Source: Phylloscopus collybita | Taxonomy: Eukaryota; Chordata; Aves; Passeriformes; Phylloscopidae | Length of the DNA: 64,000 bases | Direction of reading: 5' to 3' | Assembly: GCA_027886175.1 (NCBI GenBank) | Contig: JAJNNQ010000023.1 | Location: 5,008,501 to 5,072,500 of the forward strand | In this document: positions 30,301-45,300 of the stretch, piece by piece | Position numbering within the stretch: the first letter of the stretch is position 1 | Layout of the letters: the number at the start of each line of letters is the position of its first letter | Translations under genes and position numbers: made by a program | Notes under the pieces: model-generated | What the model saw: only the letters and a program-made list of their open reading frames with translations | Told to the model about the DNA's origin: nothing | Database searches by the model: none

Positions 30301-33300
30301 TCTCCCAACACTGCTCAACACAGCCTCCCTTCAAATCAGTTTATAGCTCCTGCATCAGAAAGTGCTGAACACAGAGAGACGGACTAAGGATGTGATAATT
30401 AAGGAACAGGTGTCCACTGCAAATGAGAATGCTCTGGAACCAATCAGCAAAACAGCCCCTCAAACCATAGCAAGGATTGACACAAAATCACCAAGCACCA
30501 AAGCAGCTGGGTCTGAAACCCAGATTTGCCTTACCCACTGAGGAAAGGAGATGTGTTAAGGTGGATTTGGGGCTCAGATGCTGAAAAGCATCAAAAAAAC
30601 ATCCTTAGGTACTGGAAGAACCTGGGTGTCCTTCACCTTTTGCAGCTCTCAGAACACCTTAAACAACCACATCCATTCAGCAACGTTTTCAACTCTCCTC
30701 CTCTCTGGCCATTACTGCTTAACTCATGGGGAAGAGGTACAAGTTATTGTGCTTGAATGGTTGAATGTACCACGCCCCCATCCTTTAGGATGATCACTAT
30801 CTTCTGTTCTTAACAAGATCCTGGTCCAAAGGAGCCAAGCGAGAGATGAATTCTAGTGCAATAGAAATTTATTACCTTTTCCATTTGACACCCATTAGTG
30901 ATCCAAGATGAATATCCATGGATCAATACAAACAATGCTAAGGCCTGCAATGAGATGAGTTTGCCGTGCTTTGCAGGGATTTGTGCCAACAACTTTTAGG
31001 AAGGGAAACAAAAGAATACGCTGGACTGCTTGGAAGAAGAAAGCCTGAGCAGAACTGGACATTTAATATCCAGATTAATGTAATTTTGTAAGTGAAACTC
31101 TGTACAGCTCAAGAGGACTGAGCACAGGGCAGGAAAAAGGGGCCAGTTTCTCACCAACAGCCAGGACATGAGGACAAGAACTCAGTCCCTGATTAGAGCT
31201 GATCTCACCATCAACCATCAGAAGAGTCCCAAGGCCAGGAACCCTATTTAAAAACACATCCCCAGAAGGATGAGCAGAGACCACAGTGCTTAGCAGGAGG
31301 ATGTCTACTTCCTCTGCCTCACTGTGCCAGACACCTCAATGCTCTTCCAACCCATTAAGTTAATTAGTTTTATAACTTCTCCCTAAGGAAAAAGTAAGCT
31401 CAAATAAGCACCTCAGACATATACCCAAACTTTCTACCTGATGTTTTCCAAGCTCCAGTCTCTCCCAGAGGGAAATAATTCACAAAGTATTTCATTACAC
31501 ATGTAATTCAAACAATCTAAAACCTACATAGAAAACTGTACTAGTCAGCCCTGTCAGAAGTCAAATATGCAGAGCCCCAGCACATGAAAAAACACCCTCC
31601 CAAGTTTTCCAGTTAACCTCTTGAGTTAGCTGAGGTATTTTCTAGGAGTTTATCATTCTCTTCCTAAGATTCAGCAAATAAACCCACCCAAGGCAGAATG
31701 GGCACAGCCTACTTTGATAAAGGTTTTTCTGCTAGTGAAGTGGTTTATTAGAAACAAGCAGGCATAGGGGACTGATTCAATGCTGAAACAAGGTAAAGGA
31801 ATGCTTCCTTCAGCTAAGGAGGAGAACTGAATCTATTAAATGCTGTCTAAATTCACAGGATAGCAGAGAGAAATCATTACAGTGCTTTTGCACAGGGCTG
31901 GCTGTTAAGAGTGATTCCCTCATTTCTCTCCAAACTCCTCCATTAAATGGGAAAGGAGAGGTAAATCACCAGGCTCATAGTGGGGGCTATGTGGAATCCA
32001 CACACAGCAAGTAAATGCAAAATTCTTTATTTTTTCTTCCTTTATCATGCTGAAAAAATAGCATGAAAATCCAACACACTAATGACAAAAAAAAAGATGG
32101 TGTTTTTGTTGCTTTTACTGACATTTCCAGTCAAAAAATGAGAAACCAGTGAGGGTAGAAGAAAGAACACAGCTTGTCACCCTGAATTACACTCTTCCCT
32201 GCAGGCTAGTAGGAGCCACAAGCCGCACACCAGCTTGCTCAACCCCTGGGAGGGTCTTCAAATCCATCCCAAGCCAAGCCAAGCCACAGCAACACAGGCA
32301 CCAAGGTTTGGGATTTTCCCTGAGCTGGCAACTCAGCTGATGCCACTTTCCCAGCCTCTGCACCTGTCAGCTCTCAGTATTTCAAAATGAAAAAGCAGGC
32401 TGGTCAACTCGAGTCTTCTTGCCACAGGGGAACTAACTAGGGCTTAGCGTTGCCTGGCATATATTTTTATATATATTTATATATTTTTAAAAGTATATTT
32501 TATTAAAGCTCTTATGTTAAAACTTGGTTACATAACCTTGTTTATTGGATTATCTGATAAAAGCAAGAGTAAGATCAAGCGTTAATAGGACATCTGGTTG
32601 GTTTTTATCAGCTTAGTTGCAGCCAAGAGGACCACCAAGAGAGCTCTCAACCCCTAAGTGATGGCCAGCTAATGCCAGGGGTCTTTCAGACCATACAAAC
32701 ATGCTTTAAGCCAGTCAGAGAGCTGTTTGACCAAACGGGTTCTTTATTGACCTGAAGGGTCCATCCATCACTCTGAACCAGTAGAGTTCAATAGCTTTCA
32801 TCTGCTGCTCAGCATGTGGCTTTTACAGCAGCAGCCAATAGAGCTCAGGAAGCACAATTAGCATCCAAAACATGGATGATTCATGTATTAGATGCAGTAG
32901 TTACAGCATTATGGCTAGTGCCTGCATACATTTGCAAGAGGACCATCTGAAAAACCAGCCTCGTTCACAACTGTCATCAGAACTTGCTTGTTTTCATGCT
33001 ACACAAACTCATCTGTAAGAATTGCATCTGGTTTTGGTGCTTGCCAAGTAGTGAATTAAAAACAGTAGCTATTGCTTCTTGATTCAGAGCCTTGAAACTT
33101 TCAGAAAGATTGAGTGGAAGCAAAGTAGGTACCTGAGCAAAGTGAGATTTGTTAAATGCATGATTGTTAAATGCATGATTTGTTAAATGCATGATTGTAA
33201 AATGCAGCAAATGTGCCAGGAGCAACGAGAAGTGCAAGAGTTTTTGAATAAAATCATTTGTGCAGCACAGGGCTGTCACAGCAACGAGAAGTCACTAGGT

Positions 33301-36300
33301 TTCAGATAACAGAGCAATGATCCCTCAGTTTTAAAGTGAAGATGGAGAAGAAGTGTTGTAGTGCTTACTCCTTAGATATCCATCTCCCTTTGGGCCCCCA
33401 GCCACTGTGCCTTTTTCTTTCCTCCTCCTCCCTGCCTGTCACACCCTCATTCAAAACTAGAACCCACCCCAAACTGCATCATTCCTTGGAGTTCTTGCTT
33501 CCCTTTGATAGAAGTGACAACATCTCAGACAAACTTCACTTTAGGATGGTATCAGCTCCACCTCTGTAGATACTGATGTTAAGATTTCACAGCAATGTTG
33601 AGCAATGGTACCTCTGCCCCACAAGACAGCACAGCAAATAACCCTACTCTAAAGAGGGGTAAGATAAGATATCATTAAAAAGTCACTGGTTTAATAAAAT
33701 GATCACTCTCCTTGGTAGACTTTTGCAGGAAAGCCAAGGGTTGAGTGCTTGATACTGGACTGTGGGTACACAACATCCCACAGCAACACCAACAAGACAC
33801 AGGCTGGACTGGACGAGCACTTCCCACAGGAAGCTTTGCTCGATTCAGTGCTCAGGAAACTCTCCTTGAGCACGGCAGGAAAAAACAGACATTTCTTACA
33901 TGCTGTCAGAAGTGGCAACTCTGACACTTGCTCTGCTTCTGCAAGACATCCCCAAGCTCAGAGCTATTTCACAACTCAGATGAGCACTAGAAGGGACAGA
34001 CGAAACAATCCCACAGAACCAGACTGCGCAAGCACAGAGAGCAAACTCGATGTCAGGGAACTGGGATACTCTGTTCCCACCTCAGGTGCTTTCCACTAGA
34101 GCGTGTCACACAGAGAGAAAAAGAAGTCCAAAAAGCAAAACTGGATTTACTGGCATGGGCACAGGTCAGAGGTTTTACTCCTGGTTGGAAGGCTGAACCA
34201 GACTTTTAGTAATGCCTTAGGAAGTGGTGTTGTATTCACACCCTCAGGGAATTTTTAGGGCTGCCTTTGGGGAGAAATGTAAATGCATGGTGCTTTCCCC
34301 ACTCTTGTTTGGAACTCCTATAAAGAAAACAGCATTTCAGATCTACCTCCATTTCTCCCAGCACACAGCTGCAGCCTCTGCAAGCTCCTCTGTACCCACT
34401 TCAAGTTGTGGCTACTGCAGTGCTACCCCAAGGTGGGCTCCAGGGCTTTTCAGCTAAAACATCCTAAGGGAAAAGGTTCTTGAGTGTGGTGTCCCCTCTG
34501 CCATCTCTCGTCGCCTTCACTAGGGTGACAAGGCCATGTTTCTGTCCTACATGAGCTCATATCTCAAGCTACAGAGCCAGATGGCCTATCAGCAAGGGCG
34601 GCGATCCAAGCTTTCCTTGGTAAAGCTTTACCCCTTGCAGCGGGCAGTACAAATATAAATACATGGCAAGAGGCTGTTTGTTCGGGAAGAAGCTTTTTAG
34701 AGAGCTGAAAAAAAAAAAGCTGAAAATCCACAGCCTCTCAAGGCTGGAGGAAGGGCTGCAGCAGGGGCCGTGCTGATAGGCAGCAAGTTATCAGCAGACA
34801 GGCTGATAGCTGTCAAGCTCAAAGTTGGTTGAAAAGAGATAAACCAGCCACAGAACAAGGACTGCTCAAAGAAGTTGAGAGACAAGAGGGATTTTAACCT
34901 CCAGATCCCCTGCACAGTCAGGAAGTCACAATGGAAGGGGGCCACAGCCACCAGACAATCCACAAGGAATATTTATAGCTGAAGGAACAAGGGCAGTTAT
35001 GCTATGGGTACAGCAGGCAGAGCAGCTCCGGTAATTAACGTGCTGCTCTCGGGACACCTGGCAGAGCTTTATAATCATAACTCACACCAGGCACATTCCT
35101 GGCACTGAGGAGCCCTCACCCACCTTCTTCCCCAGTTCCTTCAGGCTGGGAGGAGGTATCCTCCAGGAATTAAGACCTCTGCTGCTGCCAGGCTGGTTTT
35201 TGCCAGCGAAGCAAAGTGGCCTTTCACCCAGAGTACCCTTTAAGTGGGATGCTGCCACCCAAAGCTCCTGTGCCACAGTGATCCTAATGCCTCTTCCAAA
35301 ATGGAAGACCTGCAAAGGATGAACAGAAGTGCTTGTATCCCCAAAGATACCAACTTCAGTGGATCTGAATACTATCTAGAGATTTTCAAAGGCTCTAGCC
35401 TAGCACCAGCATTTGATTCTAAACTGCCCACCCAGCAAAAAGGTGTAATCATCCCAGCTCCTTAAGCTCTGATCTTGCTGGTCATCCAACACACCAAAAA
35501 CCAGCTGTGAACTGGGCAGCCTCCACATACAGCTCTGGGAGGCCAAGGCAGAAGCAGCACACAGCACACAGCAAGGCAGTACTTGAGGGTGCTCCTCAAC
35601 CTCTCCCTCTCCCCACCCTCATCCTCTCCCTATCCTTACTCAGGGCCACAGCCTGTTTCTGAAGCTGGTCAATCTCTGAGCACCAGGAACTTTCCACTTT
35701 GGAAAGAATACCCTGAAATACCATTTTTTTTTCTCCATTTAAATTGAAGGAATTCAGGCACAAAGTGTTCTCAGAAAGTCATTAGGTGCAAGGATTCTGT
35801 TCCTGGCATACCTGGGGTGTGCAGGATCACAGCCAGAGGCAAGCTTACACTCTGGGGTAAATACACTTCCATTATCATTTTTCACAACAAGAGAGAGATA
35901 GAGGCCAGCAATAACCCCGAGGTGACTGGCATCTAATTTTTCATCATTGAAGTATTTATGGCACAGCCGTTTGCAGCATCTTGTAATCACTTTACCGCCT
36001 CCTTGACCCCTGGCTCCCCCTTATTCTGCATCTCCTAATTGCATCTGAACAAGCAGGAGGGAAGCAGCAAAGTGGATAGATGCAGGAGAGCTGAATGCTT
36101 GGGTTGTGATACTTGGAAGGACAGCAGAGGAGGTGCAGAGCCAAGTTTGGCTGTACCCCCACCCCCCACCAGCTTGCTCTGATCTCCCACAGCATTTAAA
36201 AGTGGAGCTTTCCTCTTTTCTGACACTTGGTGACCTTGAGGAGTTGTCCTCTGCCTCCCCAATTCATTAGCATGGTATGAGAGATTAATGAGTTTCCCCC

Positions 36301-39300
36301 AAGAAAGTGTGAGGGCATCATCTTTATCACAAATACGGCCCCAAATTCCTGCATATTTCTGTAGCCTCTTCTGGCAGGGCATTGGCAACTACAATAATAT
36401 TTATATTGACTACAAAAGCCCCTGGGTTAGACAGCACAAAGCTGGGAGATGTGGACCAGCATGACACGGATGCACAGAGAGCCCTGCAAACATGTCAAGC
36501 TACAAGCTGCCAGGGTTAGGAGGTACTTGGGTTCAGCAAGGATGAATGTTCCTGACGGCCACTACGCCCTTGTCTGCCACAACACCAACAGCGCTTCCAC
36601 CGCTGAGCCGTTATTTGACCACTTTACTTTTTTTCTCCTATGAACTTCTCAGCTGAGTTTCATAGGATTCTCCAGCTGCCTGGAGGATGTAGCTTCAGGG
36701 GCAGCATCATCCTGCTCACTGTGTCATGCAGGAGTTGCCTGAAGGGAAGCCAAGTCTCTTAGTTTGCAACTACTTAGCACAAAAGAAGAGATAAAGCCTT
36801 GTTGCCCAGGGCTAGTGGGGTGTCTGTTCAGTTCCAGCCTTCTTCCCTCCACAGTGCACACCAAACAGGTGCAACAGGCTTGGGAGATCAGCTCTGCCCC
36901 AGAGCATTATACGGACTTCAACTTACAAGATAAATCCCAGCTGCATTATTTGTATTTATAGTCCTGCTTACAGAAGCATGAGCTACGTGTGGGATTTGCT
37001 GATGTAGTCCAAAAATCCACATTTTTGGACAAGAGCGTCAGTGATCTCACTCAGACATACAGCGCAATTTAGGATGGTGTTAAGTTGCAGCCTTATTTAG
37101 GAGTATAAAGATATATGGGTCTGTTTAGAGCTTTCCTCCACAGCTTCTGATAACTCACAGCAGCAGAACTGCACAGTTCTGCAAGCCCTGGTACTTTCTA
37201 CCTGTATATTAAGGAATTAATGGTAATTTCAGGGGATGAGAGATCAAGACTGCTGTCTTACTCGATGAAAACACTGACGTGAATCAAGCAGGCAGCAAGG
37301 TCAGACCTCTGTTTAAAAACAAAGCTGGTGCTCAAGCACCGAACAGAATACTGGAAAATAGGCTGTTAAGAAAAAGGTTTATATTGCATTTCCCAGGGGA
37401 TTGTTTAGCTGACTTAACAGGTCTTCTCCAGCACTGGCTCCTAGGCTGCTGTCACAATCACTGCAAAAAGTAACACTGCACAAGGGAAATGTATTTATTA
37501 CTTATTTTCCACAAATGTTCTGAAAACCTAAGGTTTGTGGCTCTGCTGGAAGAGCCCAGTCCAAGAAAGGAATTGTAAAAGGTCCTTTTTAAACCTTTAC
37601 CACTCAGTGTCGGGGGTGGGTGATCACATGTATTAGTTCTGACACCTGCCCTATTCAGGAGAGATTGGTCTCCAGTATCAGGAGAGAACAGTGTCAGCTT
37701 TGGTGCCTTGATGCCCAAGTGAGTTGACTCCAAAGAGACAGCTATATTCAGGGAAAGCAGCAGCATGGCCTCTCAGCCTTAGCAGGGTGGCTGTACTGTG
37801 CACAGGGCTGTGGTTTGAGCCCAACATCACCTCTGGTGAGCTCCCAACTGTAGAATGTGCAGAAAAGCAAACAGAGATCTGTCTAAAGCCACTGCTTCGC
37901 CAGTTTGTTTAGCTGGTTTGCTTCCAAGGTTCATGATCACCATCCAACACCACATAAGTCAAACCAAGCACTGAAGTGTGCAGGACATCCTTCCTTGGGG
38001 AAGCCAAGGGTGTCTGAGCTCACTGATGGTCTCTGCCCACTGTATCTCTGCATTTCCTGCACCTTGCTGCTTTGAAGGCTGGTAGCACCTGCAGCACACT
38101 TGGCCATGCATTCAAGCAGCATCACAGTGCCCTTCCCTTCCAGACAGCCCTTGTCAGCCTGCTGGGGGCCAGAGGGGCAGGACTGGTCCTTTAGAAAGGC
38201 TCAGTGTCCAAGTGACAAGCACAGCCCAAGCTCCACTTAGGAAAAACCCACTTCTCATTGTGAAGTGAACAGACAGCTCTGTACAGAAAACACATTCCAG
38301 TCCCCTGCACTATTGATTTTTCAGTGAAAAGAGACAAGCTAATCCATTAATGTTAGTTGCTTCAAAGCATGGTCCTGCAGTTGCTTCAGTCTGGTCCCAA
38401 AGGCTGACTCTCTCACTCAGTGTTTGCCTTCTGGCTGATGTTTCTTTTACTCAAAATGCCAAGGAAGCAAGAAAAATCACCCATCAGAAGCTGAACTCCA
38501 GCTCTTAGGTCACTGGTACAACAAGTTTATATTTCACTTTCACAACACCACACTCATCTGCCTCTCCTCCTGACGGCTCAGGAGTAACCTCTTTTTCACA
38601 AGGCCAGTTATTATCTGAAGATCCCTTTGCATTAGGAAACACAAGGAGTGTGGCAACCTCCAGTAGAGCCAGTCTGTCTGTCACAGGCATATGATGAGCA
38701 AGCAATTGAAAGAATTTATTGATGAGCCCACAGAAGAAGGGACCAGGATGAAGGAGGCAGGATTTATGACATATTAACAAGGCTGTGAGACAATTTCAAC
38801 CTATTAGGTGCACAACAGAGTTGAGACTTGCCTTCCCATCCCACACCCAGACACCATTTATTTTAGCAGAACTTGGCTCCTATCCCTCTTCAACCACTTC
38901 AGACCAAAACAACAACTGATTTTATTTTTGCTACTTTGAGTAGACAAGAGGCATGAGAAGACTCCAGTCAGCCTCTGAAATGGGTTTTTAGTCAGGCAAA
39001 GCTGTATTTCAGGGGCACCTATATCAATTTGGCCTACTGATATTGATACTTAATGCAGTACTAATTCCTCTCATATCACAGCAATGCTTCAAAAGTCAGG
39101 TGGCCTGTACACACAGCAATGGCACAATATTCTGGACTCTAGTAAAGCTTTTTCTTATTTTGAAGGCTTTCAGAACTGCCTTTATGCACAGAAGTAGCAG
39201 CTGCCTTTTTTGTACATTTATTTCTATATCAATATCATAGTAAACCACATCAAAGCATTTGTGGTAAGGAATATAATGCAATATTTTTGGCAAGAAGGTC

Positions 39301-42300
39301 TTACCATGAATAACTTCTTATAGGATATGCAGGGTGACAAGCTAATAGTGCCCCAGTCCTGCTGCATCCTTACTGCAGGCTGAAGTAACCTAGAACACAA
39401 CAATGCTACAGTTTAAGCAATTTATTTAAACAAGATGATGACTTCACATCATCAGGATAAACTTCCATCAGCTTTGCCTCCTTTTTACTGGCTCGCTCTG
39501 GGAGCCCAGGACAAGCGACCCAAACCTTTTTGATTGATGTGCTGTGAAATCAACCCTCCCTGGTCCAGCTCCTGCCACTGAGGCAGCTTCCTTCCCCACC
39601 ACAGGTTCTCAAGGTCTCTAGACGTTGTAAGAATAAATATCCAGGAGACAGCAGCTGTGACCCATTTATTACCGAATGTTGCTGCAGGGCACAGCTGAGG
39701 AAGGGAGGGCAGAGAAAAAGCACTTGCTGCAAAGGGAATGGTGGAGAAAACCCAGGTGCCCTTGGAAGAAGCACTCTGCTGGCAGCACTGCTCCAGCTCT
39801 GTTGCTCCAGCTCCCTGTTGGCAACAGACAGGTTAGATCAAGCATGGATGTTCAAGTACTGCCATGAGGGCTCCTCTCATATCACTGCTGGGAGGCAAAA
39901 TATAAAACAAAAAAACAACAACAAAAAAATCTACAGAAGCCAACAGTGGACCGAGAGGCCACAAGGGCATCGTTGTACCGAACAAGCTGATAAAACTGCC
40001 CCAGTGCAGGTAAATGCATTTGGAAAGATCTATTTTGACAATAAAAATCTGAGCTACCTTTACCCAGAGCAGGGCACAGGCAGAGCCAGGAAGGAGAAAC
40101 GCCGTGGAGCGAGGCAGAGCACGTACAACAGGTACACAAAGCCCAGCGCTCCTGCCCGCAGCCGAAGCGGGCTGGGAAGGCAGCACTGTGCCAAAGCCAA
40201 CGGGATCCACACCAACACTTATCAGTTCAGTCTTTGCATTTGCTGATTAAGTTCTGCTGGTACTGAGCAATGGCACGACAGTGCGTGTGTCCTCAGACCA
40301 CCCCCTCACCCCCCTGCACAGCCCTCCCGCAGCTGCAGCCCAGCCCTGCTCTGGTCACCGATCAGAGCGTCGGGCCGGGGTGACATTGTCCCCTCCTGAA
40401 GAGGGACAGCGAGCGCCGGCGAGCCCGCTCATTTTATTCACTGCACAAGCACGTTTCCAACTGGGATAATCTCCATTAAACCATCTGCGCTCCCATCCTC
40501 GCCCGGCCCGCACCCGCTGGGCTGCCTGCGATACTGCAGCATCTGTGAACCGGCACTAGCGGATGCCGCGTCCCTTTCCCAATCAGCTAAAAAAACCAAC
40601 AGAGACTCAGACGGAACAGATGCACCTGGTGGCTTTGACGCGCTACCGAGCCAGGCGACCAGGGGTACCTGTGCCAGTGCCTCTCCTGAAAGGCACATGG
40701 CTCCCCTTGAGAATTTAAGCCATTTCCTTTCCATCATGGGAAGGCACCGTGTGTCCCGGATTGCCAGAAGAGGAGGGCTGAGAGCAGAGTCGAGGTTTCA
40801 GCCTCAACGGCTGCCCTGATGCAGAACAGAAGCCTTGTCTGCCAGGTCATGAACACAGTTTGGATCAGACACTCTGAATGGCTGCTGATCCCCAGGATTT
40901 AATCTCATATTTATCACAGTATCTGCTTTCTAGAAACAGGGACTATCATATCACGTTCCCACATGACTTGGACATAAAGACAAGAAAGTGTTACGATGAA
41001 AGATCTAAAATCTGCTGCCCCTTCCCCATGACCTCCCCAGCACAGCCCAGTGGAACCTATGGAGAGCATGATAAAGCAGCTGCACTGAAGTGTGAATTCA
41101 GCACTGAGAGAACGTGACTCTGTCCTCAGCATTGCCAGAGACAGCCAAGGGACTTGGGAGTCACTCCAGCTGTTGAGGACATGGCAGGGTGGTAACGGGT
41201 CTGAAGCAAAGATAGAAAGACATCGATCTGCTTTAACTGTGATCACTGCTCGCCTTAAACAAGGTCACTGGGCTGCCCAACACACACCTCTCTTGGAATA
41301 ATTTGTCCTGCAGGGTCTTGCCCTCACAGGAGTTGAACAGCACAGCAAGGCTCACCCTTCAAACCTCCCAGGTCTTTTATCGTCCCAAAAAGCAGGCAAA
41401 TATTAGCAGCCGGTGACAGGACAGGAGCAGAAGTCTATTTACATATTTTCTGAACTTGTCTTCACTTATTTGTTTTGCAACTTTTTATTTTCCAAAGCAA
41501 TTTATAAACAAGAAACAGGACAACCATTTGTTCAGACAAAGGTTAATAGGGGCCTAGCAGTCTCTGAAGACTCTGCAGACACACTTAGGTGTGAAATCTT
41601 GGAGCAGCAATAAAGATGCTGCACAGACGAGCAAGTCTCAAGAGAAGAATTTAATCTAAATATTCTCATTATGTACATAGTTTTCAGCTTCCATTTGCAG
41701 TAATCAGAGCAGAGACAGCTTCCAGAAGCCTTTTTAGACAATAAAGCGTGAAAAAGGATTTTTACATCAGTCATTATTCTTCTCTCCATCCCCAGCTTGA
41801 AGAGTCAATGTTTGAAATGGTTTCTGTTGAAAGGAAGACAGCGTTGGGAGAGAAAAAGTTGACAGGAGGAAGGCAGCACGGGTCTTTGGCAGACTGGTGG
41901 GACTTGGCACAAAGCAGCTCCCATTGGCACCATTTGTCCAGAAAACCTCAAATAGATTATTCTCCTCCAAAATAGGTTTTATGTAGGGTCATGCACAGAG
42001 TATGAAATATAACACTGCTTCCAGAGAACTGCTTCTTCACTGGAACAGGCAAAAAGTTTCAGTAACATCCACACATTTTCCTTCTAAAAGTCACTTAAAC
42101 CTAAATACAGTACTAAGATAAGGTAGGAAAACTAGAGGAAGGCATCTAGGACAAAAGGGCTGATCCAAAACTCAGCTGCTTTCTTTTGGGATCACAGTGT
42201 CCATCTGTCCCTTGCCACAGGGGAACTTGTTTGCAAAAAGAGACCTTGTTTGTCCACTGAAATGTGGAACCTGAATTATTCCATCAGACAAGAATTCAAA

Positions 42301-45300
42301 ATAGAAAGTTAGGAAAACAGGGTAGTTCTCTATGGGTATGATCCCCTGGGACCAAGAGAAGCTGTGCTCTTGATGCATCTCTCCCCTCCAGACAGGCAGG
42401 TTTCAGCTTTTCTGGCATGTTTAAAACCCCGCTTCTATACACAAGAAGCTTGGACAAAACGTGTAGAAATAATTACAATGGTGTAGTACTAAATTTTTCC
42501 TTGAAGTCAAGTGGGTTCCTTGTCCTGTCCTCCCACCCCCAGATTTCTCTCAGGAAGTTTAAGAGCTCAACTGGTCACTCGTTGCCCACACTGCAAACAG
42601 GACAGTGGGAAAAATATTAACCAGGACAGCAGGTGAAAAATATTAGCCAGAATAGTCAATTCAGAGACAGTCCAAACTGAAAGCCAGGGTCAGTACTGTG
42701 GTCTGAGTCTTTTATAAATTATTACATCCCTTATCCCTGTCTAAAAGAGGTCACCATCCTCTCTGGTTTCTGGAGAATGAAATCACACAGGTCAAGCAGG
42801 GAGTGGGACCAGAAGAACTGGAGGCAGAACAAGTCCCAGTTTACTCCCATCCTCACCCAGTAAGAAGCATTAGAGAGAGACTTTTAACAGAAAAGCAGAA
42901 CTTAGAGGTAATGCTGACACCTGGAAGTATCCTGAAAATAGAGATTGTGAGAACTGACCCCCACAAGTAAGCCACTACAGACTGGTCTGCTCTCCTGCAA
43001 ACAATCCCACCCTCCATCTAAGAGAGCACAGAGAACAACATTGAAGCCTCATCCCAGTTACTGAGCAGGAAAGGATTAACCACTAGCAAAGACTTTGCAG
43101 ATATTTATTCTCCAAATCCACAAGACAAGCAGAGGGAAAAGCTCCTCTGAGAGTTATGTACACAGACTGCAAGGCTAATGCTTACAAAGTCTTAATTTTT
43201 TTAATTTTGCAAGTCCTAACAACAATTATCTTCATGAATTATAGACATAATATCCGAGAGACACAGGCAGTAATTAATGTGTGTCTGCCTTTTCTGACTA
43301 GCTCCTTCTGCTGGGTCAGGGAGAGTTATTGAAATTCAGGAAGGAAATCTTCAATCTTCTAAAAGTTTTAAAGAAACAGACCAAGACAGAATTTAATAAA
43401 GCAATAATATTTCTCCTAAATAATTAACTAGACTTTGACATTCACTAATATTTCTAAGGCCCAGCTCTTACTTTTGCAATAACATTGGATGTGATCCACT
43501 GCATGACCAAAATGTACAAACTCCAAAATTAACTCTGGCTTTCTCTGCACACACGCAGCCACCCTCACTCTTTTTACTTAAAATTCTCACTGAGACCCTT
43601 AACAGGAGCCACACTATGCAGCACTAGCATCCTTCCCTCCTCCCATTTTGCCCTACCGACATCTGTCTCCAAATACGAGCACTCAGCAGTCCCCAGGCTC
43701 TAGAGAAGCCATGTTCATCATCCTCTGGGAAGAACCCAGGGTTCAGAGCAGAACCCCAGCACAGCATTAGATGCAATAGACAATCCTGAACTAGACAAAG
43801 CTATTACTAAAGCAGTGTATAGCACTGGATGTTGTCTAAGCTGGCTGTTTCCATCATCCTTCAAGTAGCAGATTCTCCCTGCAGCATTAACAATTTTCTT
43901 CACGCAAAGAATGGACTCAATGGTCCTTGTGAGTCCCTTCTAACTCTGGGTATTTTATATTCTAAAGCACTCAAGTGAGTTTAATATACTTCAGTATCTT
44001 GACAACAATTGCCCCCAAGCAAATATTACTTAGCTGGCCACTGAGAAACCCAGTAAAGAAAAACCCAGCCTTTGGCAAAGACATCTCATCTACTTAAGCA
44101 ATATAAAACTGCACACCAAGATGGACAGAACTCAAACTCAAAGCATAAGGATCATTCTGATGGCCAACAATTTCAAACACAGCCATGTCAACAAGAAAAG
44201 GGAGGGAGTATTTGGCCAAAAAAAGTCATACTGAACAAAAAGTTTCTATATTGTGTTGTTCACTTGAACTGCATTATTTCTACAAGAAAAAAAAAATCCC
44301 TAAGCACTAGAAGCAGACTTTAAATGGCAACAGTGGTTATCCCAATTCCAGAAGCTCACCAGATACAGCCTGTAAGCATCAATCCTTCGAATTGGCCCCC
44401 AGCACTTGTCCGTGTCGTTGTACTTTGTGCCATCTCCAACACTGCAAGAATGGTTGCCAGTGACACTGCTGGGAAAGGAGGGAGAAACAAAAGACAGTAA
44501 TTAACTCCTAGCAGATGTCTTCCCCTCTCTCCTGCATTCAAGAAAGAAGAATGAACAAAGGCCAATCCTCCTCTTTGTCCCTGACCACACTCACTTCCTT
44601 ACATTTTCTGGACTGTAACACAGCAAGTCACTGAGTACCAGAGGTTTAAAGGCAAAGTCTTGAATTGCCTGCAGTTATTTGCAAGTTTCATCATTTAATC
44701 ATCAAGCTGGTGAACTTAGATCTTTTATGGATTGCTGAGGTTTTCCCATTTTTGAGATAAAAGTCCAAATCCAGCCCAGATTTGATCAAACCAATCTTTT
44801 TTTGTTATCTGTTTTTCTGAGAAAGGCACCACTCCTAGACCAGAGCTAAGTCCACATACCATCACCACTTACTGGCCTCAGGCTCAATAAGCATCACACC
44901 CCTCAACTCTTACCCAAAGAGACAGAGAAGGCAACAAATTGCAGAGTACTGCAATCAAACTATGGAGCAACAAGTCTCATGTCTGCAAGTGTTGAAGCTG
45001 GAAATACTTCACACCTGAGGACTTGTCTGGAATCAGGTCAGCTGCTTTGCAGGCAGGCAGCAGGCACTCAGGTGGGGAATACAAAACAACTTCACCTCCC
45101 ACCCACCAGAGATGAGCTGTCCTTGAGTCATTTCTCCACCCCAAGCTTTGGAAAATACAGCTGATCCTAGCCAGACTTATCACCCCATCAAACCCTAAGC
45201 CTGCTCTGTTCCCTGGCAGCACACAGCCCCTCAGAAGTAAGCACACTTACCAGGTCACCTGCATTAGGGAGACTGGCACCGCTGCTGCATAGATTGCCAG

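Larger units (their letters stand above)
28118..44359 (-). other. TMEM104 intron 7 (16.2 kb)
   Basis: Largest intron in the window. It holds two CR1 3' fragments, an A run (29870-29885), an AT-rich tract (32456-32512), a 15-bp tandem repeat (33151-33196), a GATA-word cluster (34771-34840) and a CpG-rich islet (40280-40670). Its remaining sequence is unique with no gene recognised. Confidence 0.85.

Noticed and set aside
31325..31360. CTTCCAACCC resembling a CR1 tail
   Set aside because: Isolated ten-base match with no further CR1 sequence on either side.
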